From Xestospongia muta (lineage: Eukaryota > Porifera > Demospongiae > Haplosclerida > Petrosiidae), in assembly GCA_963693285.1 (NCBI GenBank), contig OY848928.1, positions 3,906,501-3,970,500 of the forward strand: 64,000 nt of DNA, given 5' to 3'. Positions 28,356-40,716 of the stretch are shown here, piece after piece. Position 1 is the first letter of the stretch; every line of letters starts with the position of its first letter. The notes beneath the pieces are model-generated. The model was not told where the DNA came from, did no database searches, and saw only the letters and a list, made by a program, of their open reading frames with translations. Made by a program: the position numbers and the translations under genes.

Positions 28356-31300
28356 TTATTTTATGTTGTGCTCATCTGAAAGTAGTGTCTCTCTTAGTTC
28401 CGGTGTTTCATGTGACAAATCTGTTATTAGATCATCAAAATCATGGTACATAGTGAATTTAGTAATATTCACACTCTCTTCAGTCTGGTTCAAATTGTCA
28501 AGACGTTTTGGTACAGATTCATTGGTTGATTGTCTTTGACATCTTTCCCTACAATTTAACACCTTGTAAATATGGTATATGATGATGACCCAAAAAAATA
28601 TGAATACAACACCACTTATTGTGAATAAAATAGCTGCAAAGAACACGTAATCTTTACTTCTTGACAAAATTATTATCACTATCACTATCAGACCTAAAAC
28701 ACCATTTGTCATCACAATCAAATCCAAAATGTTCACTGCTTGACTACGAAATGGTCTTATATATGCTTGCACCATAACAAAAATAGCTAAAAGAATAGCT
28801 TTTGTAAATACAAGGTACTTGTATGAAAATCCAGTAAATATAGACGCAATGATAGATATAATGAAGAGATAGCAGAGTCGAACACCAAACCAACATCGCC
28901 ATTTATCCTTGTATGGTCCAAAGTGTGCATCAAGAAATGGTCTCATTTTGTTCACCCATTTATATTTGGACATAAATGGAAGAACAGTTAGTAATATAGT
29001 GTATGGAAGGATGACAAACAAAAGGAAGAAAAGAGCTGTCACACATAAAAAACAATGTCCTACATCTTTAAAATAAAACATATTTCCATCAAGACTCCAT
29101 CTAATTGTTTTCTCAGTAGAGGTTTCTACAGTGACAAATGCCCATGCATCTACAATAGCATTTACTACTTTGGTATAAGATAAGAAAACTAGAGTAGCCA
29201 ACACTTGTACAGAATAGTGAGAAGTATGTCTTGCCAGTTTAGTTGAGTATCTACTAAGTTGTATGAAAACAAACACTATCACAATAAGATATAATGGAAA
29301 AGCAAACTGTAAAAATCTTTTAACTAGTTCTGTCATGCCATCATAAAAGCACAGAGGAAAACCGAGGTTAAGACTGCAAAGATTTAACCAGACAAATAAA
29401 ATTTTGGCTGGAACAGATGGAATTTGGCTAATACTTAAACTGTTTGTAGTTGCAAAGACATTAGCATAGAATATTATGCTAGTAATGGTACCAGTAGCAA
29501 TACTGATACATAATACAAATAAAATAATGACCAGTAATACTCCAAGAAAGCCAAATGCTACTAAAGTAAATAACCAATAGTTAGAACATTTAAGACATTC
29601 CCTGTCTCCAAAGACAACACTATAATTGGCTTTACAACTTCCACACACTACACCATTTCTATTACCATGACATGAGTCAAAATCAATAATTGTTGTGGTC
29701 ATGTTAAATCCAGTACTACAATAATTATAAGGACATTTGTCAGACACTGCAGTTACATTACTATCAGGTATTAGACCAACCCATTTGTCAAAAGGTAGTG
29801 TAACACCACCAATATCAAGATTGCATGATATACCATACCTCTCCAGTAAAGGTGAGCAAATGCAAACATTTCTTGATAACTCAAAACCATAGGGACAATC
29901 ATCCATGTATACTTTTATGTAGACTGATGGAGGAAAATGTACTGGTGATAGCATCAGTGTACCAGACCTTTGTGTCTGATAAGTGAATATGTTAAATGGT
30001 AGCACATTACATTTTGTTGCTAGAGACTGTTCAATAACTTGGTCAGACCTAACAACCCATGGATCATCAAAAATTGAGTATACAGCACCATATGTTGGGT
30101 TGTAGTTTGAATCGACAGACAAAATACTAATATTAAAAGTTTTCCCTGGATAGGTAGTTATATTTACTGTCTTATCATTGATGCATTGAGGACCTTTTTC
30201 TTCAGTTTCATTACATATGCAGAGAGTAGTTGGGACTGATGACACATCTAAATTACTTGTGATGTTAAACACTTGTTGATACAAGTCTGGTAACTTTAAG
30301 GGATCTATGGTAAAATTGGTACTAGGAACTTGAGAACAATTGTAAATAAGATGTCCAAATAAGGAATGTCCAGTTAACATAGCACTGTTATCAATGAAGG
30401 TTAAGTTAATATCAGGAGGTGGATATGTAATGTAAATAAACTTTTTCTCCATTTGAAATTGAATAGCACAATCAGGCCTGAGCTTGTTCTCATCCACTAT
30501 GTAAATAGCTCCACCTGTTGTGTAAACAGTGTTTCTAATAAATTTCACATTGAGTCTTTGAGTAAAATAAATAGTTGAATCAGATAACAATCTGAGTGCG
30601 GCTCCAACAACTGCATCATTGTCAATAAATTCTATGTAGCCATATAAATAGAGGTTACACGATAAACAGAATATTGCACTACCTCTGTTATTAGTGAACA
30701 TTGTCTCTTTTGGTTTGAGACCATAAAGATTGACTTCCTTAAATTGTTGAAGTGAAATAACACTGTTTGCTGATGGAGACAATGCACCATTGTCATGTGC
30801 TTTAATGCCATATAATTGAAGTATAGTATTTTCACTACAAAAAGAGCCCTTACATTCAATATGCATACAATCCCCAGTGACATAAGCTTCATTGTTATAA
30901 CAGGAAACGTTTTTCAATAATAGATCATAGATATCTGAATTAGATATTTGTATAATAATCCCAGATCCAACTTGAGCACCTCTATGAGCCTGGAACACAC
31001 TGTTAGTAATAGTAACAATAGGTTCATTAGTTATATCTTGAACAACAGTATCAATTAAAACAGTTAATCCTAGTCCTTGACTTCTATAGGAACCTCCTTT
31101 ATTACTAGAGAATATACATTGATCATACAAAGCTGTAAATGATGTTCCTTGTATTATAACTGAAGTAGCTCCACCAATATTGTTAACAAAGTAGGTATTG
31201 TTTACATACAGTCTCAGTGGTGCAGTAAAATTGATGGAATAGATCGAAAGTCCACCAGCATGAGAAAAGATGACATCAGGATTTTGTTGAGTAGTATCCC

Positions 31301-32060
31301 ATTTGTAATTGTTAGGTGGATTGTTTTTATTAAAAGAGATGTTTCCACTGTTGATGATCACGTCAATATTATCATTACTAGCTACTTGTCCATTATATAT
31401 TATGAATATTCCAGAACCTGAACAAAAATGACTACCAACATTAGAACAGGCATTAACTTCCTGAACATTTTGTTCATACAAACCAGAATTAGTTATTATA
31501 ATGTTATCAAGTTGTACTAGCTCAAGTACATTGATAGCTAAAACAGCATATCCAAAATATTCTACTATAGTTATATCATGTAATCCAACATTGGTCGAGT
31601 GAAGAAACAAAAAAACTGTCTGTAGCTCATGCAACGATTGATTCGTTCTAGTCCTGTTGAAGTTATAAAGTAATCTTTCATCAATTATTCCACCACAGTT
31701 CATAAATACAATGTTAGAGAGGGTCAAATTTGTACAGGAGACAAAGACAAAGCCTCGACTTGTAAATGACCTTTCTACTGACCTTTTACAGGTCACAATA
31801 GCAGGGTCATTGGGTGTCTCTGAAGTTATCAATAGATTGTGTACATTGTTAAGTGTACATGATGTTCCATTAGAGATTGTATGATTGCCATTTGAGAGTA
31901 GAAGAGTGGTATCATTTAAAGATATAGAGGATTTATTACAGAGATAATACTCAAGAGTAGATCCCTGTCCTGTAGGTTGAACAATGATGACATTACTGAC
32001 TGTAGCAGTCCATACAGTACAAAGGAGACCAATGAAGACAAACTGTAAGAACATAGACAT
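28356..32060 (-). CDS. Beta-helix multipass membrane protein, copy C
   Basis: An intact single-exon gene of 1234 codons starting MSMFLQFVFIGLLCTVWTAT, with the same signal peptide, beta-helix, Cys-rich and multipass layout as copy A. The variant blocks are VYIKVYMDD, YCSTGFNMTTTIIDF, YKYLVFTKAILLAIFVMV and the tail LSHETPELRETLLSDEHNIK. One Cys is gained near residue 110 (FVSCTNLTL, where the others have FVSGTNLTL). It belongs to the A/C/D/G flank class. Confidence 0.88.
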   Translation of the reverse strand: MSMFLQFVFIGLLCTVWTATVSNVIIVQPTGQGSTLEYYLCNKSSISLNDTTLLLSNGNHTISNGTSCTLNNVHNLLITSETPNDPAIVTCKRSVERSFTSRGFVFVSCTNLTLSNIVFMNCGGIIDERLLYNFNRTRTNQSLHELQTVFLFLHSTNVGLHDITIVEYFGYAVLAINVLELVQLDNIIITNSGLYEQNVQEVNACSNVGSHFCSGSGIFIIYNGQVASNDNIDVIINSGNISFNKNNPPNNYKWDTTQQNPDVIFSHAGGLSIYSINFTAPLRLYVNNTYFVNNIGGATSVIIQGTSFTALYDQCIFSSNKGGSYRSQGLGLTVLIDTVVQDITNEPIVTITNSVFQAHRGAQVGSGIIIQISNSDIYDLLLKNVSCYNNEAYVTGDCMHIECKGSFCSENTILQLYGIKAHDNGALSPSANSVISLQQFKEVNLYGLKPKETMFTNNRGSAIFCLSCNLYLYGYIEFIDNDAVVGAALRLLSDSTIYFTQRLNVKFIRNTVYTTGGAIYIVDENKLRPDCAIQFQMEKKFIYITYPPPDINLTFIDNSAMLTGHSLFGHLIYNCSQVPSTNFTIDPLKLPDLYQQVFNITSNLDVSSVPTTLCICNETEEKGPQCINDKTVNITTYPGKTFNISILSVDSNYNPTYGAVYSIFDDPWVVRSDQVIEQSLATKCNVLPFNIFTYQTQRSGTLMLSPVHFPPSVYIKVYMDDCPYGFELSRNVCICSPLLERYGISCNLDIGGVTLPFDKWVGLIPDSNVTAVSDKCPYNYCSTGFNMTTTIIDFDSCHGNRNGVVCGSCKANYSVVFGDRECLKCSNYWLFTLVAFGFLGVLLVIILFVLCISIATGTITSIIFYANVFATTNSLSISQIPSVPAKILFVWLNLCSLNLGFPLCFYDGMTELVKRFLQFAFPLYLIVIVFVFIQLSRYSTKLARHTSHYSVQVLATLVFLSYTKVVNAIVDAWAFVTVETSTEKTIRWSLDGNMFYFKDVGHCFLCVTALFFLLFVILPYTILLTVLPFMSKYKWVNKMRPFLDAHFGPYKDKWRCWFGVRLCYLFIISIIASIFTGFSYKYLVFTKAILLAIFVMVQAYIRPFRSQAVNILDLIVMTNGVLGLIVIVIIILSRSKDYVFFAAILFTISGVVFIFFWVIIIYHIYKVLNCRERCQRQSTNESVPKRLDNLNQTEESVNITKFTMYHDFDDLITDLSHETPELRETLLSDEHNIK

Positions 32061-32522
32061 TGTAGTAAACTACAACACTTTGTAAATCGATAATTCCTCT
32101 CTAAACTTGACCTCTCAAAATATGATTTTTAACTTTCCTTACAACTTAGATTCATGTGGTTTTTATGATAATATTCACAAAGTGAATGAGATTTTCTATG
32201 TATTCATTTGTTTTGACAACCCTTTATATAAATTCATATATGTAATCTCTCTTAAGTAATTTTCTAACTATTCATTTTTAGAGCCCTCTATATAAATTCA
32301 CATGTATAATCTTCCATAAAGAATCACCTCTAGTCTGTATGGTCAAATAGATATGGAGCATTACACTTAATCATGTCTTGTGATATCTACATGTAAATAT
32401 TTGTATATAGCTCTAAATTATAGTAAATTATATAGACTGTTATATAATAATGTTATATGATGTAACATAATAAAGTAGCTGAGGACATATTCAGCATTGT
32501 CTCTTTCTTTATCTCTATGTAG
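32061..32522. other. Receptor 5' flank running into HERC1 intron 42-like sequence
   Basis: After the conserved receptor 5' block, sequence from about 32125 matches HERC1 intron 42 (17785-18104): tttttaactttcc, atgataatattcacaaag, tcacctctagtctgta, and a tract ending tctctatgtag. It continues directly into a copy of exon 43. Receptor flank and HERC1 intron are thus fused. Confidence 0.75.
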
Positions 32523-34661
32523 ACTGTTGATGGTCTACCAACAGCTCAAACATGAGAACCACCAGACAGTATGGTATTAGATGTAGCACTAGCAGACCAG
32601 TATATAGTATGTGTTACTAATACTAGACAAGTCTATTCATGGGGAAGTAATACTGGTTCAACTATACAGGTATACAGACTGTACCTTTAATGTGTGATAG
32701 TAGTATTCAATGACTTGTATACATATACCTGTATAACATATCATATAATATGTGTATTGTTTTATTGTGAACTACAGTATATATATGTACTTCTCACATA
32801 GTTGGGTTATGATACTGTGTCACCACAAACCACACCAAAAAATTGAGTCACTCTCTAATAAAGCTGTTAAACAGTATTATAACATGATGGATGAATGGAT
32901 GAATGGATTGAGAGTCTGAATGGACAAGCAAATATAAGTGGAGAAAGTAATCAATATCTAATGATAAAGTTGACTCTTTCTTTTTGTATGTATCTGGTGG
33001 TGTACGTCATGTGGTGTCACGTACCATGTCACCTCTGGAACGATTTTCTCAGACCATGTCTATTCCACAGGAAATCCTCTCAGAATACTCCTTGATTTTG
33101 ACAAATGTATACTAATACACAATATCCTAGCTTGTTTAATTTTAACAATGTAAAGAATACCTCTTTATTTTAATAAATCAATCATAATCTCATAATATAT
33201 AGATTAGTTATTTTAACTGATTTGTGGACATTTTGACCACATGCATCTCTGTCAAATATATTAAAGTATATATATGAATACTTTATTGTATTAAATAATT
33301 TGCTACATACAACTAGTATAACAATATATTGGCTAAATCAACAAATCAAGTTGTACATTGTATAATGGAGTGTACAAAGGATGGTATCTTAAGTTAATTG
33401 TCAAAGAAAAATAAAATCAAGGAATTATATTTTTGGCTAAATACTTTCTCTTGTTATATTTAATGATATCTTTCCTTCAGATGATTCCATTAGAAACATT
33501 TGAGGTCCAGAGTATGTCAGGAAAGTTTCTACCTTTTGTACCAAATGGACGTGATATTAAACTGACATTTGCAAACAGAAAAGAATATTGTGATAAAGCC
33601 TTACATTTCAGGCTACATGAACTAGACAAACAGGTAATGGAAACCAGTCATACAAGTAATCTCATGTGATGTAATTTTGTCTAGATATCAGCTATACGAG
33701 AAGGGATGTCTCTGATAATACCTGTTCCATTGTTGTCCCTTTTTACCGCAAGCTTATTAGAAAGATTAGTTTGTGGATCTGAACAATTAGATATAGCAGT
33801 ACTGAAAAAGATTGCCAAGTAAGTCAAGTTTTAATAGTATGGTAGTCATGGAAACTAGCCCCTCCTCCTTATTTATTGTCTGATTACTGGTCATTACATT
33901 GGAGTTTACATATCTGACTACTAATATTTTTAATGTATTTTTGTAGATATAAAGATGGCAGTGAGAGTGATCAGGTATATCTGTGGTTATGGCAAGCATT
34001 GGAAGACTAGTAATGAGGAAAGGTCTTTATTCTTAAGATTTGTATCAGGACGTTCTCGACTTCCAACAAGAGTTAGTGAAATATCTCAACAGTTCTAGCT
34101 CTCCAAAGGAGGAAGAGTAAGTCAATTATAAAGTACACTTCATATGGTGTTACAAATGAGATACAAATATAGTTTTCTCATCGGAATGGGTGTGGCACAT
34201 GAAACTAGAGTAATATATATTGTTGGTGACCCTAATATCTTGTTTGTGTACTTTTATTACATGTATACAAGCTCCACAACAACAGCAACAAAAATGATTA
34301 CTTATTTCATACTCCTCTGTGATTTTTGACTTTCCTATCAACTTGCTACATGAGACTGTATTGCATTCTTGTAGTTTTATGATAATATTCACAGACATAT
34401 TCCAATGCTCATTTTTACAGCCTTCTATATAAATTAACATGTATAATCTTCCATAAGGAATCACCTCTAGTCTGTAAGAACAAATACATATGGAGTAGTT
34501 ATCATACTTAATCACATAACATGTCTTGTGATATCTACATGTTAATATTTGTATATAGCTCTAAATTATATTAAATTATATAGACTATTATATAATAATG
34601 TAATATGATATAACATAATAAAGTAGCTGAGGACATATTGTAACTAGAATGATAATTAGTA

Positions 34662-34697
<36 letters not shown>

Positions 34698-34925
34698 ATC
34701 TCTATGTAGACTGTTGATGGTCTTCCAACAGCCCAAACATGTTTCTTTCAACTTCGTTTACCTCAATATAGTAGTCAACAGATCTTAGCTGAGAGACTAC
34801 GTTATGCTGTTAGACATTGTCGATCTATTGACATGGATAATTACATGTTACGTAGGAACACTAGTGTTGGAGGGGGTGGAGACTCTGATGATTATGATGA
34901 TGATGAAGATCTCTATTCAGATTAG
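32523..34925 (+). pseudogene. HERC1 3'-end pseudogene, copy 2 (rearranged)
   Basis: This opens with 32 bases of exon 43 (32523-32554) fused to the middle of exon 33 (32554-32669). Then come exon 34 (32802-32874, donor GT lost) and exon 35 with its acceptor changed from tag to tat at 32989. Exon 35 is cut at about 33093, where sequence jumps to intron 39. Exons 40 (33481-33633), 41 (33685-33818), 42 (33947-34116) and 43 (34710-34925) follow. Exon 42 has a two-base deletion creating TAG near 34007, and a Gln-to-TAG change near 34096. Exons 40, 41 and 43 are intact. Confidence 0.9.
34667..34695 (+). repeat. (CT)n tract before pseudo-exon 43 (copy 2)
   Basis: A pure CT run 15 bases before the exon 43 acceptor, shared in position with pseudogene copy 1. 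Confidence 0.85.
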
Positions 34926-36409
34926 CTGTTAATTTTTAATCTATTTACATAAGTCAATTATTCTGACTTTTTGTTTACTTTAGTTTTTAATCTAATTATT
35001 AATGTGTGGTTGTATAAATTAATTATTTTAAATAATTTTTATAATTTATTTGTTGTCACAAGGTTTATAATTAATATCAAGTTGTTTATTAAAACATCCA
35101 AAAATTAATGTTTAGCTACAGATATTTCAAGAAAATAAATTGAATCAAAAAAGTTAATAAATAAGTTATAATACTATTCCTATCCTTTCTCAGGACTACT
35201 CTTATATGTAATGTACTTATATATTAATTGCAGCAAATTTCAGTTGTTATTGTCAAAAAGTACAGGCTAATTAGGTAGACTAGATATACAACAATTGGTT
35301 TTGTTTATGAGGCTAAATGAAACCTTTTGTATATATTTAGCTAGTAGTCATAATACTAACTTAGAAATTACAAGTGATTTGATGACTTGGACCAATTATT
35401 AATTATTTATAAAATGACCAATCACTATAATTATTGTCTATAGTTTGAATTTAAAAATAGCCTAATATGATATTTAACAAAATCACTTGTGTAATTTTTT
35501 AAAAGTTAGCTATTTAGATTCTTGTTACATAGAGTAATTGTATGTAGTCAGAAATGTTGTTAAAGTCTTTAAAATATTAAAGAAATTCATTAATTTATAT
35601 GTACATGTACAATAAGTAAAACAAGTGGAATTATAATTTTTAAAAATTAACACAACACTTAAGAGCAGTAATATTATTGTCACTTAACAAGGAGTTAAAA
35701 CTAGTACTTTAACTTCATAAAAAAATTTTAAGTGAATTGATGACTTGGAGTAATTCTCCCTTTTTAAAAAAAACAATGGATTATATATATAGTTCATGTT
35801 TTGAATTAAAAAATGATATATGATACTGTATTGATGACTCCAATTAAAAAATTATGGAACACATTCCTTTTTTTAAAAATGGGTAAATTCTATTATTTAC
35901 CTTGCTACACAAGCTCATAGAACTATAAAAAAACGAGAAACTATAAGTTAGTTATATAGCAAGTTAATTAAAGCCGGCACTAGTAAGTTAATTAGTACTT
36001 ACTAATTAAAAATGGTACCGGATACTATATATATATATTCTTTCATTTACCTTCTACCAAAAAGGTCTTAATGTCTTGTTTATGTACTTTTGGTGTATAT
36101 AACAATCCCTACATTTCAACAAAATTTCTTATATGTATACAAGATCCACAACAACAACAAGAATAGCAAGAAAAACAACAAATATATATAACAACAACAA
36201 TCAAAATATCGACACAACAAGAAAAATTAGTTCATATCATACACACCTGAAAAGATACTCTCTCTTAGTTCCAATGGCTCATATGACAAATATGTTAAAC
36301 TAATAAATAAACTAATATATCTTGTTTGTGTACTTTTATTACACGTATACAAGCTCCACAACAACAATAATAATGACAGCAACAACAATAACAATATCAA
36401 CAAAAATTA
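34926..36409. other. Intergenic: copied HERC1 3' UTR, then AT-rich DNA and a receptor tail relic
   Basis: 34926-35400 matches the HERC1 3' flank. 35430-36050 is AT-rich sequence related to 41030-41640, with no reading frame. At 36226-36290, - strand, is the last-codon remnant of another receptor copy (compare 28186-28245). A second AAC/AAT repeat precedes copy D. Confidence 0.6.
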
Positions 36410-39400
36410 TTATTTTACGTTGTACTCATCTGAAAGTAGTGTCTCTCTTAGTTCCGAATTTTCATGTGACAAATCTGTTATCAGATCATCAAAATCATGG
36501 TACATAGTGAATTTAGTAATATTCACACTCTCTTCAGTCTGGTTCAGATTATTCATATGTTTTGGTAAAGATTCATTGGTTGATTGTCTTTGACATCTTT
36601 CCCTACATTTTAACACCTTGTAAATATGGTATATGATGATGACCCAAAATAATAAGAATACAACACCAACCATTGTGAATCCAGTAGTAGCGAGGGCATT
36701 TTGTCCTATGTCAGTTTCAGTCAAAAATGTCATTGCTGCCAATATTAGAACTAGGGTTGCATTTACCATCACAATCAAATCCAAAACATTTACTGCTTGA
36801 CTACGAAATGGATGTACGTAAGCCTGAACTGATAAAAAAATAACCAGAAGGGCAGCTTTTGTTAATAGAAGGTAAGTGTACAGAGATTCAGTAAATATAA
36901 ATGTAATTATAGATATAATGAAGAGATACCAGAGTCGAATACCAAACCAACATCGCCATTTATCCTTGTATGCTCCAAAGTGTGCATCAAGAAATGGTCT
37001 CATTTTGTTCACCCATTTATATTTGGACATAAATGGAAGAACAGTTAGTAATATAGTATATGGAAGGATGACAAATAAAAGGAAGAAAAGAGCTGTCACA
37101 CATAAAAAACAATGTCCTACATCTTTAAAATAAAGTGTGTTTCCATCAAGACTCCATCTAATTGTTTTCTCAGTAGAGGTTTCTACAGCAACAACTTTCC
37201 ATGCATCTACAATAGCATTAACTAATTTAGCATAAGATAAGAAAACTAGAGTAGCCAACACTTGTACTGAATAGTGAGAAGTATGTCTTGCCAGTTTAGT
37301 TGAGTATCTACTAAGTTGTATGAACACAATCACTATCACAATAAGATACAATGGAAAAGCAAACTGTAAAAATGTTTTAACTAGTTCTGTCATGCCATCA
37401 TAAAAGCACAGAGGAAAACCGAGGTTAAGACTGCAAAGATTTAACCAGACAAATAAAATTTTGGCTGGAACAGATGGAATTTGGCTAATACTTATATTGT
37501 TTGTAGTTGGAAAGACATTAGCATAGAATATTATGCTAGTAATGGTACCGGTAGCAATACTGATACGTAATACAAATAAAATAATGACCAGTAATACTCC
37601 AAGGAAGCCAAATGCTACTAAAGTAAACAACCAATAGTTAGAACATTTAAGACATTCCCTGTCTCCAAAGACAACACTATAATTAGCTCTACAACTTCCA
37701 CACACTACACCATTTCTATTACTGTCACACAAGTTAAAATTGGTAATTGTTGCAGTCTGTTTAAATCCAGAGTACTTACAGTAATTATAAGGACAGCTGT
37801 CAGACACTGCAGTTACATTACTATTAGGCATTAGACCAACCCACTTATAATATGGTAGTGTAACACTACCAGTATCAAGATTGCATGATATACCATACCT
37901 CTCCAGAAGTGGCTGGCAGATACAAACATTTCTTGATAACTCAAAACCATAGGGACAGTCATCCATGTATACTTTTATGAAAACTGAAGGAAGAAAAGGT
38001 AATGGTAGTGATTGTATCAGTGTACCAGATCTCTGTGTCTGATAAGTGAATATGTTAAATGGTAACACATTACATTTTGTTGCTAGAGTCTGTTCAATAA
38101 CTTGGTCAGATCTAAGAAGCCATGAATTATCAAAAAATGAGTATACAGCACCATATGTTGGGTTAGAGTTGGAATCCACAGACAAAATACTAATATTAAA
38201 AGTTTTCCCTGGATAGGTAGTTATATTTACTGTCTTATCATCGATACATTGAGGACCTTTTCTCTCAGTTTCATTACATATGCAGAGAGCAGTTGGGACT
38301 GATGACACATCTAAATTACTTGTGATGTTAAACACTTGTTGATACAAGTCTGGTAACTTTAAGGGATCTATGATAAAATTGGTACTAGGAACTTGAGAAC
38401 AATTGTAAATAGGATGTCCAAATAAGGAATGTCCAGTTAATGTAGCACTGTTATCAATAAAGGTTAAGTTAATATCAGGAGGTGGATATGTAGTGTAAAC
38501 AAACTGTTTCTCCATTTGAAATTGAATAGCACAATGAGGTCTAAAGTTATACTCGGCCTCTATGGAAATAGCTCCACCTATTGTATATACAGTGTTTCTA
38601 ATAAATTTCACATCAAGTCTTTGAGTAAAATAAATAGTTGAATGAGATGATAATCTGAGTGCGGCTCCAAGAAATGCATCATTGTCAATAAATTCTATGT
38701 AGCCATATAAATAGAGGTTACATGATGAACAGAATATTGCACTACCTCTGTTATTAGTGAACATTGTCTCTTTTGGTTTGAGACCATAAAGATTGACTTC
38801 CTTAAATTGTTGAAGTGAAATAACACTGTTTGCTGATAGAGACAATGCACCATTGTCATGTGCTTTAATGGCATATAATTGAAGTATAGTATTTTCACTA
38901 CAAAAAGAGCCCTTACATTCAATATGCATACAATCCCCAGTGACATAAGCTTCATTGTTATAACAGGAAACGTTTTTCAATAATAGATCATAGATATTTG
39001 AATTAGATATTTGTATAGTAAGCCCAGATCCAACTTTAGCACCTCCATGACCCTGGAACACACTGTTAGTAATAGTAACAATAGGTTCATTAGTTATATC
39101 TTGAACAACAGTATCAATTAAAACAGTTAATCCTAGTCCTTGACTTCTATAGGAACCTCTTTTATTACTAGAGAATATACATTGATTATACAAAGCTGTA
39201 AATGATGTTTCTTGTATTATAACTGAAGTAGCTCCACCAATATTGTTAACAAAGTAGGTATTGTTTACATACAGTCTCAGTGGTGCAGTAAAATTGATAG
39301 AATAGATCGAAAGTCCACCACCATAAGAAAAGATGATATCAGGAGTTTGTTGAGTTCTGTCCAATTTGTAATTGTTAGGTGGATTGTTTTTATTAAAAGA

Positions 39401-40123
39401 GATGTTTCCACTGTTGATGATCACTTCAATATCATTATCACTAGTTACTTGTCCATTATATATTATAAATATTCCAGAACCTGAACAAAAATGACTACCA
39501 ACATTAGAACAGTCATTAACTTCCTGAACATTTTGTTCATACAAACCAGAATTAGTTATTATAATGTTATCAAGTTGTATTAGCTCAAGTACATTGACAG
39601 CTAAAACAGCATATCCAAAATATTCCACTATAGTTATATCATGTAATCTGACATTGGTTGAGTGAAGAAACAACAGAACTGTCTGCAGTTCATACAATGA
39701 TTGATTTGTACTAGCCCTGTTGAAGTTATAAAGTAATCTTTCCTCAATTATTCCACCACAGTTCATAAATACAATGTTAGAGAGGGTCAAATTTGTACCA
39801 GAGACAAAGATAAAACCTCGACTTGTAAATGACCTTTCTACTGATCTTTTACAGGTCACAATAGCAGGGTTATTGGGTGTCTCTGAAGTTATCAATAGAT
39901 TATGTACATTGTTAAGTGTACATGATGTTCCATTGGAGATTGTATGATTACCATTTGAGAGTAGAAGAGTGGTATCATTTAAAGATATAGAGGATTTATT
40001 ACAGAGATAATATTCAAGAGTAGATTCCTGTCCTGTTGGTTGAACAATGAAGACATTTCTGGCTATAGCAGTCCATACAGTAAAAAGGAGACCAATGAAG
40101 ACAAACTGTAAGAACATAGACAT
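36410..40123 (-). CDS. Beta-helix multipass membrane protein, copy D
   Basis: An intact single-exon gene of 1237 codons. The layout is as in copy A, with which it shares the longer CKYSGFKQTATITNF block and the YTYLLLTKAALLVIFLSV membrane block. It shares GGAISIEAEYNFRPHC with copy F and LPKHMNNLNQTEES with G and I. The tail is LSHENSELRETLLSDEYNVK. Its loop reads DAHFGAYKDKW, where A, C, E and G have FGPYKDKW. Confidence 0.88.
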   Translation of the reverse strand: MSMFLQFVFIGLLFTVWTAIARNVFIVQPTGQESTLEYYLCNKSSISLNDTTLLLSNGNHTISNGTSCTLNNVHNLLITSETPNNPAIVTCKRSVERSFTSRGFIFVSGTNLTLSNIVFMNCGGIIEERLLYNFNRASTNQSLYELQTVLLFLHSTNVRLHDITIVEYFGYAVLAVNVLELIQLDNIIITNSGLYEQNVQEVNDCSNVGSHFCSGSGIFIIYNGQVTSDNDIEVIINSGNISFNKNNPPNNYKLDRTQQTPDIIFSYGGGLSIYSINFTAPLRLYVNNTYFVNNIGGATSVIIQETSFTALYNQCIFSSNKRGSYRSQGLGLTVLIDTVVQDITNEPIVTITNSVFQGHGGAKVGSGLTIQISNSNIYDLLLKNVSCYNNEAYVTGDCMHIECKGSFCSENTILQLYAIKAHDNGALSLSANSVISLQQFKEVNLYGLKPKETMFTNNRGSAIFCSSCNLYLYGYIEFIDNDAFLGAALRLSSHSTIYFTQRLDVKFIRNTVYTIGGAISIEAEYNFRPHCAIQFQMEKQFVYTTYPPPDINLTFIDNSATLTGHSLFGHPIYNCSQVPSTNFIIDPLKLPDLYQQVFNITSNLDVSSVPTALCICNETERKGPQCIDDKTVNITTYPGKTFNISILSVDSNSNPTYGAVYSFFDNSWLLRSDQVIEQTLATKCNVLPFNIFTYQTQRSGTLIQSLPLPFLPSVFIKVYMDDCPYGFELSRNVCICQPLLERYGISCNLDTGSVTLPYYKWVGLMPNSNVTAVSDSCPYNYCKYSGFKQTATITNFNLCDSNRNGVVCGSCRANYSVVFGDRECLKCSNYWLFTLVAFGFLGVLLVIILFVLRISIATGTITSIIFYANVFPTTNNISISQIPSVPAKILFVWLNLCSLNLGFPLCFYDGMTELVKTFLQFAFPLYLIVIVIVFIQLSRYSTKLARHTSHYSVQVLATLVFLSYAKLVNAIVDAWKVVAVETSTEKTIRWSLDGNTLYFKDVGHCFLCVTALFFLLFVILPYTILLTVLPFMSKYKWVNKMRPFLDAHFGAYKDKWRCWFGIRLWYLFIISIITFIFTESLYTYLLLTKAALLVIFLSVQAYVHPFRSQAVNVLDLIVMVNATLVLILAAMTFLTETDIGQNALATTGFTMVGVVFLLFWVIIIYHIYKVLKCRERCQRQSTNESLPKHMNNLNQTEESVNITKFTMYHDFDDLITDLSHENSELRETLLSDEYNVK

Positions 40124-40575
40124 TATAGCAAACTACAACACTTTGTAAATTAGTAATTCCTCTCTAAAGTAAACTCTGTTTGGTTTGACCTCTCAAAATG
40201 TGTTTTTTAACTTTCCTAACCACTTGCTATATAACACTGTATTGAATTCTTGTGGTTTTTATGATGAAGTGATTGACATTTTCTAACTATTCATTTTACA
40301 AACCTCCATATAAATTCACGTGTATAATCTCCCATAAAGAATCACCTCTAGTCTGTAAGGTCAAATACATATGGAGTATCACACTTAATCATACAACATG
40401 TCTTGTGATATCTACATGTAAATATTTGCATATAGCTCTAAATTATAGTAAATTATATAGACTATTATATAAAAATGTAATATGATATAACATAATAAAG
40501 TAGTTAAGGACATATTGTAACTAGAATGATAATCAGTATTGTCTCTCTCTTCTCTCTCTCTTTATCTCTATGTAG
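40124..40575. other. Receptor D 5' flank fused to HERC1 intron 42-like sequence
   Basis: The conserved receptor 5' block is followed from about 40200 by HERC1 intron 42 sequence, ending in the acceptor tctctatgtag ahead of a copy of exon 43. Confidence 0.75.
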
Positions 40576-40716
40576 ACTGTTGAGTGTCTTCCAACAGCTC
40601 AAACATGTTTCTTTCAACTTTGTTTACCTCAATATAGTAGTCAACAGATCTTAGCTGAGAGACTACGTTATGCTGTTAGACATTGTTGATCTATTGACAT
40701 GGATAATTACATGTTA
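40576..40716 (+). pseudogene. HERC1 exon 43 relic, copy 3
   Basis: The first 141 bases of the catalytic-Cys exon, with the Cys codon still present. An Arg codon is TGA at 40687-40689, an Asp-Gly pair has become Glu-Cys near the start, and the acidic tail and stop are deleted; sequence jumps to the HERC1 3' flank. Confidence 0.9.
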
